A stretch of 64,000 nucleotides of DNA from Cytospora piceicola (lineage: Eukaryota > Ascomycota > Sordariomycetes > Diaporthales > Cytosporaceae): the NCBI GenBank assembly GCA_023375675.1, contig JALQBC010000010.1, positions 62,001 to 126,000 of the forward strand, read 5' to 3'. Shown here one piece after another: positions 46,182 to 55,601 of the stretch. Position 1 is the stretch's first letter. The number at the start of each line of letters is the position of its first letter. Both the position numbers and the translations under genes were made by a program. The notes beneath the pieces were generated by a model. The model was not told the origin of the DNA and did no database searches. It saw only the letters and a list, made by a program, of their open reading frames with translations.

Positions 46182-47000
46182 CAACATCCCCCACGCCGCT
46201 AAGCCTGTGCCGCCTGCCCCTACCCAACTCAATGACACTCTTCTGGCCCGCCAGGGCGGGCAGCAATTGAGTGCTACCATCGGGCGGGTGGATATGACAT
46301 ACCCACCCCTCGTGCGTACCAGGATCTCCGGCCTGCTTGCCTAGGGCAGAGACTCGGAAGTTCTTCATCTCCATCGCAGGCACAGGTCCTTGTAGTACGG
46401 AAAACTGCGTCTGCAGCGCGTCCGCAGCGTGTCCGGGATCGCAGCTACCAGGGCGTCGAGGTAGCCGAACATGGTCTCCTTGGTCTCACTACTAGTGGTG
46501 TCAGTCGTCTGCCTCTGTGGCGCGACCAAACCCAGGGACATGCGGCGCTTTGTTCCCCGGACGCCAGCTCAGGCCTTTGGCAGCGGTTTTGGGGAGGATT
46601 GTCTTCCTGTCGTGGAGCCCGACCACCGAGTCAATGTCATAGGGAGCAGCTGGAATGGTGGTGTCCTTGCGGGACTTGAGGGCTATGCGCAGTTGTTTGT
46701 GCCACCCCCAGAGAGTAACGGGGAGCCCGTGAGGGCCCAGTGCGATGTAGGCACGCTAGTATAGTTATGCGACGATGGCTGCTCCCACGACCAGAAAATT
46801 GCTTAAGCTGAGGAGCGACTGCTCTTTGGTGAAGGCTTCATACATTGGAGGGTGTCCATCTTGCAGGAGCCGTGGGATCTGTAGAAGCCCTGGAGGGATT
46901 GGCGACTGCTCAGTCGAACGGTGACCGACTCCATGGCCTGTCGGTATCTTGAGCTTGGGATACTTATAAGAAATGCGGCCTAGATTGCCTTCGACTCAAG
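46182..47000 (-). pseudogene. Frameshifted, unidentified gene remnant
   Basis: On the minus strand a protein-like frame runs down from about 46975 (IPPGLLQIPRLLQDGHPPMYEAF, SLSNFLVVGAAIVA) to two stops near 46762-46775. It continues in the same frame with RAYIALGPHGLPVTLWGWHKQLRIAL to about 46500. It then shifts frame (VPAMEMKNFRVSALGKQAGDPGTHEGWVCHIHPPDG) and stops near 46184. Composition and continuity suggest one decayed gene. The phrase ALGPHGLP feels familiar from a fungal family I cannot name. Confidence 0.35.
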
Positions 47001-47874
47001 CTATCCTGTCATCTTCACACGTTGGAAAACCTTCTCCACTGGGGTCATCCTCACTCGAGTACGAGCTCGAGGATTGACCAGATTCGAGACTACCGAAGTA
47101 TGGCAGCCGTCTCCCCGTAGTACCAAGCATGTCATTAGCGTACAGTAGTGTCGCTGATCTCCCATGTAATCCATGGATGGCCCCTAAGCTCGGCGATATT
47201 GTCGGACCTCCGAGAAAGGCCTGAAAGGGTGGCAATGTCACGAAGAGCCGCTTCCCAGCTCCGGATGCTTTTCCGAGCTGCTCGGTGACGCAACAGTCGT
47301 TTCACCAATGAGGCACTGCATGAGTTCGGCTTGGTGGTTCTCTCCAGGTGTCCACGAATTGGGGTTTTCTGTAAATGTCAGACTGGTATATTCCTCGGAA
47401 GGCCAAGAGCATGGAACGCGTTAAATCATGTAATGACGCGTTGAGGAGGGGCTTCGAGGATAGATCACTCCAAAGCGCTCAAGAGACAGACAGGCAGGCA
47501 GGCAGGCAGGCAGGCAGACACATTTCGTTCCTGTTGATCAATCGGGTGCAGCTCTGTCCGGTAGAACAGGACACGTAGGTGTGTGTGTATATCTAGGTAT
47601 ACTATACCTACTTAAGTACTTACTTAAGTAAGTATTCAAGGTGAGCAATGGTAAGGGTTAGGGGTATGAAGCGTCACATAGCCACTACGTCATCACAACA
47701 TCTAACACCCACCATGTAATGTAATCTCTATGCCACTCGTTTCCCTTTTCAGTGTAGACGACGAAGTGAAATTATGAAACACCCTGCGTGAAGCCAATGA
47801 ATCATCCAGATCCGACTGACCTGACTTAACTGACCTTGACTGACCTTGACTGACCTTGACTGACCCATCCCGCC
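47001..47874. other. Intergenic region with short repeats, TENA promoter
   Basis: No gene supported; an 81-codon open frame at 46996-47241 (-) may belong to the neighbouring remnant. It contains CAGG units (47491-47517), a palindromic TACTTAAGTA-type cluster (47605-47633), and three perfect TGACCTTGAC units (47831-47860) ending 14 bases before the next ATG. Confidence 0.4.
47831..47860 (+). repeat. Three tandem 10-bp units just before the TENA-family start codon
   Basis: TGACCTTGAC is repeated three times without change, with partial units (TGAC) on both sides. It lies in the presumed leader of the gene starting at 47875. Confidence 0.85.
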
Positions 47875-48690
47875 ATGGCCCCCTCAACATTCTCTCTCAC
47901 GACACACCTTCTCGGTGTCGACACCCTCGGTTACAAGGCCGCGACAGAGTCCTCTTTCCTCACAGCCGCGGGCGAGGGCCGTCTCAACAAGGAGGTTCTG
48001 GGGAAATGGCTCGCCAACGATCGCTTTTACATCCACGCATACATCAAGGCAGTGGGTCGGACCCTTTCCATTACAGACCTACCTCAGACCACCCCCGAGC
48101 CAGCCACAGAAGCTGCCCCCGAGACACAGTTCGTCGACTGGCTCTTCGCGAGCCTCACAGCTCTGCGGAGGGAAGAGCGCCTCTTTATCGACGTCGCACG
48201 GAGGTATGGCATTGCTATTGATCTAGAGACCATGGCCACGACAGAGGGCGGGAGGGACGTCCAGCGCGTCCCTGGCACGGCGAAACTGCCCGGTCTGGTC
48301 ATGTTCGAGAAGCTGTTCGGCTCGTTGCACCCTGCTGCCAGCGTTGACAGGAGCTTGCCCCTGCCCTGGTTGGAGGCCGCGGTGGTGTTCTGGGGCACGG
48401 AGAAGGTCTACTCTGACGCGTGGGTGTGGGCCAAGTCGAAGCAGATTGGCGCTTCCCAGAGGACGGAGGATGCAGACGGTGGTGCTCTAAGGAAGGAGTT
48501 CATTCCGAACTGGAGTAATAGCGAATTTACGGGTTTTGTGGAGCAGCTTGGAAGAATTATTGATCGGGCTGTCGAGGACACGGTGGGTGTTTTAGGGGCC
48601 GATGCTAAAGCCTCCCTGATTGGGAGGACCGAGAAGGTGTGGAAAGAGGTTGTTGCTGCCGAGAAGGGCTTCTGGCCGGAAGCCGAGTAA
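47875..48690 (+). CDS. TENA/THI-4 family protein (thiaminase-II-like fold)
   Basis: Single exon, 271 aa, ATG in a strong context (CCGCCATGG), stop TAA. The helical heme-oxygenase-like fold of TENA proteins shows as LNKEVLGKWLANDRFYIHAYIKAVGR (start), a middle Glu/Arg helix (LTALRREERLF) and the final block WLEAAVVFWGTEKVYSDAWVWA. No Cys occurs anywhere in the protein, so it lacks the catalytic Cys of classical thiaminase II. It would belong to the Cys-free (Glu-type) branch. It probably acts on thiamine-related pyrimidines or another small substrate; the activity is not established. Confidence 0.85.
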   Translation: MAPSTFSLTTHLLGVDTLGYKAATESSFLTAAGEGRLNKEVLGKWLANDRFYIHAYIKAVGRTLSITDLPQTTPEPATEAAPETQFVDWLFASLTALRREERLFIDVARRYGIAIDLETMATTEGGRDVQRVPGTAKLPGLVMFEKLFGSLHPAASVDRSLPLPWLEAAVVFWGTEKVYSDAWVWAKSKQIGASQRTEDADGGALRKEFIPNWSNSEFTGFVEQLGRIIDRAVEDTVGVLGADAKASLIGRTEKVWKEVVAAEKGFWPEAE

Positions 48691-49229
48691 AACCAACAGA
48701 AGCACCCAACGAGAAAGAAAATACGGAGACGGAACTTGAAGCCGCAGCATCGTCTGCTGTACCTACCAGCACACGCGTTATCATCGACGCAAGCGGTGTG
48801 GAGCGGCGAGGCAGCGTGACTGACAGTTAAATATGACATGTTCTTGTATTGACACTGACTTACTCGTACTGTGTAGAGAAGAATAAAGTAGGGGGGAGGG
48901 GCGCACCTCTAATTCGCCCCATCTTCCCATCATCATCGACACCGCAAACTAGAGTTTTCTCTGGTCCCGTTACATACCTCGGCATCTCAAGGTTGATTTA
49001 TAATGGTGGGGGCGTACCTAATGGTGACTTCACCGCATTATTGTCTGGCGAGTTTCATGAGTCGTCAGTTGATAACTTATATAAAGTAGCGACCTTCCAA
49101 ATGTCTACTTTCTGGTAGTCGAAAATATATATCAATATCAAGCCTCCGCCCACAAAACATCACATTGACAAGGTATATCTGCAGTCCATTAAATAAACCA
49201 AGCTTAGTTTTTCTCCGAAGAATTGGATT
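48691..49229. other. Intergenic region
   Basis: 3' flank of the TENA gene and promoter of the flavin oxidoreductase gene. No gene or notable motif seen. Confidence 0.4.
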
Positions 49230-50676
49230 ATGGCACCAGCACGTTTTGCCGCCGAGGATGTCGATCCCTCTCCTCTAGGCCAGCCCCTGAAATTCGAGTT
49301 CAGCGGAGTCACGGCCAAGAACCGCTTCATGAAGGGTGCCATGACAGAGCGTCTATCATCATGGGACCCCAAGAACCTCGAGAAGCGTGGTATCCCGTCC
49401 CCAGAACTCATCAACGTGTACCGACGATGGGGCCAGGGTGGATTCGGAGTGCTTCTTACCGGAAACGTCATGATCGAGCCTGACCATCTCGAGGCCCCTG
49501 GCAACCCCATCATCCCCATCGATGAGCCCGCTGAGGGAAAGAGGTTCGAGGCCTTCAAGGAGCTCGCTACCGCCGCGAAGGAGGAGGGCAGTCTGATCGT
49601 GGCCCAGCTGGGCCACCCGGGCCGTCAAGTTTCCGAGAACGTCCAGCCGCACCCCATCTCGGCGAGTGATGTCCAGCTGGAGGGCAACCTCATGGGCATG
49701 ACCTTCGCGAAGCCCCGCGCTATGGAGCAGAAGGACATCGACCGCGTTGTCGAGGGCTTTGCTCACGCCGCCGACTACGCCCAGAAGGCCGGGTTCGACG
49801 GCGTCCAGCTGCACGGCGCTCACGGATACCTCCTGGCCCAGTTCCTGTCGCCGACAACCAACAAGCGTACCGACAAGTACGGCGGCTCTCTCCTCAACCG
49901 CGCACGCATCATCCTGGAGGTCGCAGATGCCATCAAGGCCCGGGTGCAGGACAAGTCGTTCAGCGTCGGCATCAAGATCAACAGCGTGGAGTTCCAGGCT
50001 GGCGGTTTCTCCTCCGAGGACTGCGCTACTCTCTGCGAGGTGCTCGAGCAGCACGGTTTCGACTACGTTGAGCTTTCGGGTGGTAACTACGAGCAGACGG
50101 CCTTCGTGCACAAGCGGGAGTCGACCAAGGCCCGTGAGGCTTTCTTCATCGAGTTCGCCGAGATGATCACGCCCAGGCTCAAGAAGACAAAGGTGTATGT
50201 TGTTGGTGGTCTGAGGACTGCCAAGGCCATGGTGAAGGCCCTGGACAGTGCCCATGGTGTTTCAATCGCAAGACCAGCCGCGCATGAGTTCGATCTGCCC
50301 AACAAGATCCTAGAGGGCAAGGTCAAGAGTGCTGTCCAGAGCAAGTTCGACGAGCAGAACTTTGCCGTTAGCAACATGGCTGCTGGAACCCAGTAAGTCC
50401 CGAGGTCCCCCACACTCCACGACTCTGCTCGAGTGGTCCCCTCCCCCCTCTTCCCTATTTCGTTCGACAGTCTACTGACATTCTGGCAGGATCCGCCTCG
50501 TTGGCAAGGACAAAGAACCACTGGACTTGAGCCAAGACAAGTATAATGATATCTTCATGGCATCCGTGCAGAAGTGGTCTGAGAAGATGGCTGCTAACAA
50601 GGATGGTTCTATGTACGGGTTTGTCGACATTGATGGGTTGGAGTTGGAGCCTTTTGGTACGCCGTATATGATATAA
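49230..50676 (+). CDS. Old yellow enzyme family NADH:flavin oxidoreductase
   Basis: Two exons: 49230-50392 and 50490-50676, giving 449 aa. The intron is GTAAGT..CAG, phase 2. The FMN-binding TIM barrel shows the usual blocks: TAKNRFMKGAMTE at the start, SLIVAQLGHPGRQ, FDGVQLHGAHGYLLAQFLSP followed by NKRTDKYGGSLLNR, a glycine-rich YVELSGGNYE, and a phosphate-binding YVVGGLRTAKAMVKAL. It should reduce activated C=C bonds using NAD(P)H, in detoxification or secondary metabolism. The barrel motifs are of the bacterial-like (YqjM/NADH:flavin oxidase) type rather than yeast Oye type. The short second exon carries a helical tail. Confidence 0.9.
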
Positions 50677-51927
50677 GCTCAGCGTACCTACATACGTAAA
50701 TATCTGTACATACCTAAGTAAGTACCTAAGTATATAGAGCAGGGTCCCTACCGGAGACCAAGTACATAAGAAAGAAAACAAACAGAAGCTACTGCAGGGC
50801 TTAAGTACTGATGGATCATCCTTCTTGAGAAACTACCATTTTTGGCTTGTTACAGCAAACACTGTTATATCCATTGCCTTAAACCTTCATGCGCTGTAAG
50901 GTTCGGCCAAGTTCCCTCCGCCTCTTCTCCAACTAACGTACACGTTCAAAATCAGCTTAATTGATGTGGAAATCATCTGGGCCACTCCGGGGGCCAGCAT
51001 TCTTGGTATTTTTGCTGGCTATGGCTATATAGACCGAGGAAGCTGTAGCATTTAAAGACAGACTTTGCTTCGTACTAAACTCGACAACGCCACAACACGA
51101 CTTTGTCCCTTTGAACATTCAACCCTAGTGCCTTAGCATAGTACTACGATTACACACCCTCGCTCTTGCATGCCTCCTCCAACCTAACCCAAGACGAATT
51201 CGAGTTCGTTCCTCAATATATCCCTTGAGCGGGTCCTGACATAAACCTCGTAATGCACCCGGAACTCCATGAAGGGTATTAGTCGGTTAGGGTGTCCAGT
51301 TCGTGCTATGCGCATCCCTTCCAAAAAAACCATCGCACATCAGGTGATCTAAAATAAGCAAATTATTTAGTAGCTCCGGTCTCTTTTTTTTTAGTTGGGG
51401 AGTACTCCCGAGAACGTCAACGATACCACCTTTCTCGACAGCATCAAGGTAACAGTGTAAAACGGGACTTATATTGGCAAAATTCTGACATTTCACGAGC
51501 CAGAGCCAGTCATTTCTCAATGGGGAGACAGCCCAGTTGATGCTACCTTCAGTGCTCTGGTTTGGGTCAATAGTATTCTTCCACCACAGCACATGGGCAT
51601 CTGTCATAGCTGATTGGATTTGTATGGGGCAAATGAATGTATTGATCGCGGTGACAGAAAGGAAAGAAAGTTCATGGATCCCCTCAAGGTTGAGCCTTTA
51701 TGTGGACTATCAATATAGTATGATGTTTCGTCTGACCACCGGCTTCTGCGGCTATCTGGGTAACATCACATAGTGGACATATTCGCCAAATAACTATGAA
51801 AATGTCTGTGCAGAGAAATAGGGAATCATCGGCAGCACCAGGGCAGGTCTGGCCGCACTATTGAGTTAACGGGTGGTCTGACTTGGACCAGGAAAATCCT
51901 GGGAAACTGCTTCGAGATTATTGAGAC
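50677..51927. other. Intergenic and decayed sequence
   Basis: TAGGTA/TACTTAGGTA-type motifs at about 50686-50735 and a TATATA near 51027 are visible. A 106-codon frame on the minus strand (51607-51287, WWKNTIDPNQS ... WLWLVKCQN) has a real ATG but no family I recognise. Part of the stretch may be the lost 5' end of the GH128 gene that follows. Confidence 0.35.
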
Positions 51928-52481
51928 TGCGTATACGACTTTGTCACGCTGCACTGGTATAGTAACTACGAGGGTCTAGCGAGTTTCATCCGGGAGCATG
52001 TCGCCTCTTAAGTATCATCTTCATGTTCCAGCTCAATTCGGATGGACCCATGGAAGTACTGATTCCCTCATATCTCCCAATATAGGTGACCGAGTACGAC
52101 ATGGACCACGCGGCCCTGCGGGATACCCAGTGGCTCTACAAGACCTCGGCCGAGTACCTGGACCGCCTACCCTACATAGAAAAATACTTACTCTTCGGTG
52201 CTTGTCAAGCTACTGTTTCTATTGTAGGACCCAATGCAATTATGTGGAGACCCGAAGGAAAGCTCACGGACACCAGAAAGTGGTACCTTGGGGGAAATGA
52301 CTACTCCAACAGCCATGCTCGAAAGGGCATAGCACCTTCTGTGGTATACACCGCTGTATGGACTGTATCTGTCAGTTTCGCTACCAGTAGTATTATATCC
52401 ACATATTTTCGAGGTTGTAATACTGGGTGCTGGAATTCGGGGCGGGGTGCGAGCAAGGCGGCGTCGTTCCAGGAGGTGTAA
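51928..52481 (+). pseudogene. GH128 (Asl1-type) glycosyl hydrolase remnant
   Basis: Two separated pieces on the plus strand give the second half of a fungal GH128 catalytic domain. The first is YDFVTLHWYSNYEGLASFIREHV (51931-52002). The second follows a possible acceptor TAG at 52083-52085 and reads VTEYDMDHAALRDTQ, EYLDRLPYIEKYLLFGACQA, VGPNAIMWRPEGKLTDTRKWYLGG. The family normally has W-V-T-E at this catalytic Glu and a VGPNA...G.LTD.G.WYLGG end. The first piece is preceded by an in-frame TGA, and no N-terminal half, signal peptide or good donor is found. I read this as a truncated pseudogene; a heavily split intact gene is less likely. GH128 enzymes cut beta-1,3-glucans. Confidence 0.65.
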
Positions 52482-52807
52482 TTCGAGGTATGCATGAAGG
52501 TCCATCCGAGCCACTCGAGGAACTTACCCCTGATTACTGAACATGTATAAGACTTGTCGTGTAGGTCCTGTCCCAGGACGAGGTAGTCAACCTTGACAGG
52601 ATTTATTCACAACTCGAAGCATGGTCTTGAGACATTTCAAGGTAGAAGGTTGCATATTGCAAAATTAATACCAACTACTTGAGCCTCATCGGCAATGCTA
52701 ACATTGCCCCAAGGGTGAGCACCAAGTCAGACCTACTTGGACTTACGACTTGATTCGATGCAAGTAGGTATGATAATCAATGATGTGGTGCAGATGCCTT
52801 TCGCATC
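52482..52807. other. Intergenic region
   Basis: No gene or notable structure seen. Confidence 0.35.
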
Positions 52808-53041
52808 CTAACCATCGCGATGGACTCCCGACGTTCGTGCCTCAGTATCGGTAGCAACCAAAGGAAAGTAGCATGAATGTTGTGGATCATGTTCAATTTT
52901 CTTGATCACCCTGACCTCGGTACCACGGGGGACCTGTTTGTTGCACGAGCGCCTGAGGCAGTCACGCTTCTTAACGGTGGTGGTCCGGAGGTAACCGCCA
53001 CATCCGTCGCAGTAGAATTTTATGCACGCGTAGAAGCACAT
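52808..53041 (-). CDS. Small Cys-rich hypothetical protein
   Basis: 77 codons, ATG at 53041, stop TAG at 52810-52808. The protein begins MCFYACIKFYCDGCGGYL and has further Cys in RDCLRRSCNK and HSCYF. The spacing (CDGCGG ... DCLRRSC) suggests metal binding or disulfides. There is no signal peptide. Codons are G/C-rich in third positions, unlike the surrounding decayed sequence, which favours a real gene. Family unknown. Confidence 0.4.
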   Translation of the reverse strand: MCFYACIKFYCDGCGGYLRTTTVKKRDCLRRSCNKQVPRGTEVRVIKKIEHDPQHSCYFPLVATDTEARTSGVHRDG

Positions 53042-53569
53042 GATTTTTTTATGGTGATGATATCGATGTCGCTAACAGTTCGTAGTTCGTGGTTTCGATG
53101 TCTCTTGAGTTCGTAGGTTGTGGTTTCTTCCCTTGATCGAAAAGCAGTTCGGCTTGTGGTAGTTGCCTTGAGGTTTAAATACCTTATGGGTTGCGCTGTG
53201 AGTGGTCGGCGCGAATGATGAATTCAAAAGTGTTCGTACCATTTAATTTTCATAACTTTATGGTCCAAGGACTGGGCAGAACTATTACTGGAAAGCCTCC
53301 GTTCTGGTTCTTTGCTAATTCATATATTCACTGAATCTCCAGTCAGTGGCCCGCCCATTAGGGTCCGAAGAGGCATCACCAAACGCGTTGGTTGAGTCTA
53401 CAGAAGACTAATTAAGATTTTGAAATAGGGAGTTGTGTCGGTAAGTGCGACATTTCCAGAGAAACTGGGACGTAGCTTGCGTAGAATTATACCGTCAGAG
53501 TAAAACTTAGCATTCACGGATTCTGGACTGACTCTGTTAATATCAAGAGAACCTGCATTTAAGCTAACA
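53042..53569. other. Intergenic region
   Basis: No gene seen. Short direct repeats with GTTCGTAGTTCGTGG-like sequence occur near 53078-53120 in the presumed promoter of the small Cys-rich gene. Confidence 0.35.
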
Positions 53570-54634
53570 TCATCTCTCAAGGGCTGTCTCAAATCCTGTT
53601 ATGCCCTCTTCCTCTTCAACGCTCAACGTGATTTGAAAATGGTTCTTCAATGCTCGTATCCTCTCACCTTCAGTTCGACACGCCTCTACCTGCTCCGTCT
53701 TGCCGCCCATGTTCTTCTTTACAATTCCACCTGCAAGCATTATCTTGCCCGCAACTTCCACCTCCGGTATTATTTCCTCGTCCCTGCCGTCTCCATTCGA
53801 AGCCCCTCCCACTTCCCCAGAGACGAGCTGTGCTCGCCCAGAAGCAGCCGGGAGAAACTTTACCACCAGAATCTGCTTTCGTTGGAAGCTCTCTGGGTGT
53901 GATGAGACCCAGTAGTTTGCACATTCCAGATCCCAACTCGTAGCTTCATGGTCTCCGAAGGCGTAATACCGACTCCATTCCTCTCCTGGACGATTTCGGT
54001 ACTCATAAAACCAGACCTGATTCCCCGTTCCACCCCGTGCAAATGTACCCGGAAGAGAACCCTTCGTGATTCTCACCTCCTGGGTGCCCAGGTTCCTGTG
54101 CACAGGATAATGGCCATTCTCAGGAACGTCGATGAGCGGTAGCGCTGCGGTCATTCCGTCACCCCCAAAACCAACATCAGTCACCCATCGGTTCTCACCT
54201 TCAAACTCGACGATGGTGACAACATGCCGCGGCCCAACGAAGTCCCCTCTGGGTACCGGCCCATCGCGCAGCCGGATCGAGGCCTGGCTGTGGTATGCCG
54301 TGAAACCAAGGCCGCGCAGGATGTTCAGCCAGAAGATGGATGTCTCGAAACAGTAGCCTCCCCTGCCATGGGGACTTACGAACTTCTCGTATAGAGCCTG
54401 CGGGTCGATATCGTTGATGTGCTGGTGGTGGTAGTGTAGCGATAGGTTTTCGTACGGGATGGCGCAGATCTGCAGGCGGTGCAAAAGAGTAAGGGTTTCT
54501 GGATTGCGGGGGAATGAGAGCGGCAGGGGAAAGGAGATATGGTGCAGGTAGGAGAGGATTTGCGAGGGAGTGTAGGCCGAGGGAGTGGCTGTGTGGCGGA
54601 GGGTAGAGAGGCCGGGGATGAGATGGTTTTCCAT
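53570..54634 (-). CDS. Arylamine N-acetyltransferase family protein
   Basis: Single exon, 354 aa, from ATG at 54634; the frame extends upstream only to a TTG. The catalytic triad of the family is complete: Cys95 in GRGGYCFE, His137 in GPRHVVTIVEF and Asp153 in RWVTDVGFGG. The motif IPYENLSLHY near the N-terminus is also typical. These enzymes transfer acetyl (in some fungi malonyl) groups from CoA to arylamines, including plant-derived aromatic amines. A C-terminal stretch with GASNGDGRDEE is a fungal-type insert. It is the nearest intact gene left of the RiPP-like genes; whether it belongs with them is unknown. Confidence 0.9.
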   Translation of the reverse strand: MENHLIPGLSTLRHTATPSAYTPSQILSYLHHISFPLPLSFPRNPETLTLLHRLQICAIPYENLSLHYHHQHINDIDPQALYEKFVSPHGRGGYCFETSIFWLNILRGLGFTAYHSQASIRLRDGPVPRGDFVGPRHVVTIVEFEGENRWVTDVGFGGDGMTAALPLIDVPENGHYPVHRNLGTQEVRITKGSLPGTFARGGTGNQVWFYEYRNRPGEEWSRYYAFGDHEATSWDLECANYWVSSHPESFQRKQILVVKFLPAASGRAQLVSGEVGGASNGDGRDEEIIPEVEVAGKIMLAGGIVKKNMGGKTEQVEACRTEGERIRALKNHFQITLSVEEEEGITGFETALER

Positions 54635-55601
54635 TGCTGCTGACGATTGGTAGTAGAGACCCAAGAACGATGGCTCAAGTGAAGAAGACAATCACGCGAT
54701 CTTTTCTGCTTGAGTCGGCTCGAAGTAGTGATAAACTCGCTCGTCGCTCAAATATGAGAGATGACTCGCACTAATTGGGTTTAATCACGCAATCACAGGT
54801 CTGTGGAGTCACACCGAGACCGAAGCTGAAATACTGGTTACTTCATCCGCTCATGGCCACTATCATTCTTTGATCTACGCAAGCTCTATCATATTTTTCT
54901 GTTTAGTATATAAGCACTTTTCGACTACAAAACGCCCAGATGTCTGTATACTATGTAATAAATCGCTTATAAGCCAATAAGAGTTTTTCTTATAAAACCG
55001 CTTAATACTATAAGAAATATATATAGACTACCCTGTTGGTTAGAAATATATTCAGGTAAGGGTTCTCTAAGTTTTAAAATGATACAGGGGAGGGGAGGTA
55101 GTAAGTAAGTAACCGACTAACTGATTAAATAGGTAGGCAAGTAGGTAGGTAGGTAGGTAAGAAGGTAAGTAAGTGTGGTTTAATTATATTGATTATGTTA
55201 GAGATTTCGTGTTTGGTCCAAAAGCGGAATACCTACGCCTGGCACGCTTGCATGCACATAATCGTGCCTATCAACCTGTTCCATTGCCCAGGTAGCGATG
55301 AAGATATGCCTGAACATGTTGAGTATGTATTCCCTGATATGTTCGTACCCGCAATTTTCTGAATATCGTACATGAGGCTGCTGCTAGGTTCGAGCCAATT
55401 TCAACACATGTTAGCATCTGAGTATAATTATGGGGCATCCAAGCTTGTCGTAGATAATTCAAAGCTCTCAGTATACTACCGTAATGCCTACTGCATAAAA
55501 GAAGAATCGTATCTGGACTACCTACAGGATGTGCGATTGCTATAGGTAGCAGGAATACACCTGACCAAAAGGTATATCTCCTTGGGGTTTATAACCCGCA
55601 T
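54635..55601. other. AT-rich spacer left of the RiPP precursor
   Basis: About 54890-55070 is AT-rich with few CpA/TpG steps and may be a small RIP-mutated repeat fragment. It is followed by GTAG/GTAA-type microsatellites (about 55098-55170). No gene seen. Confidence 0.35.
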
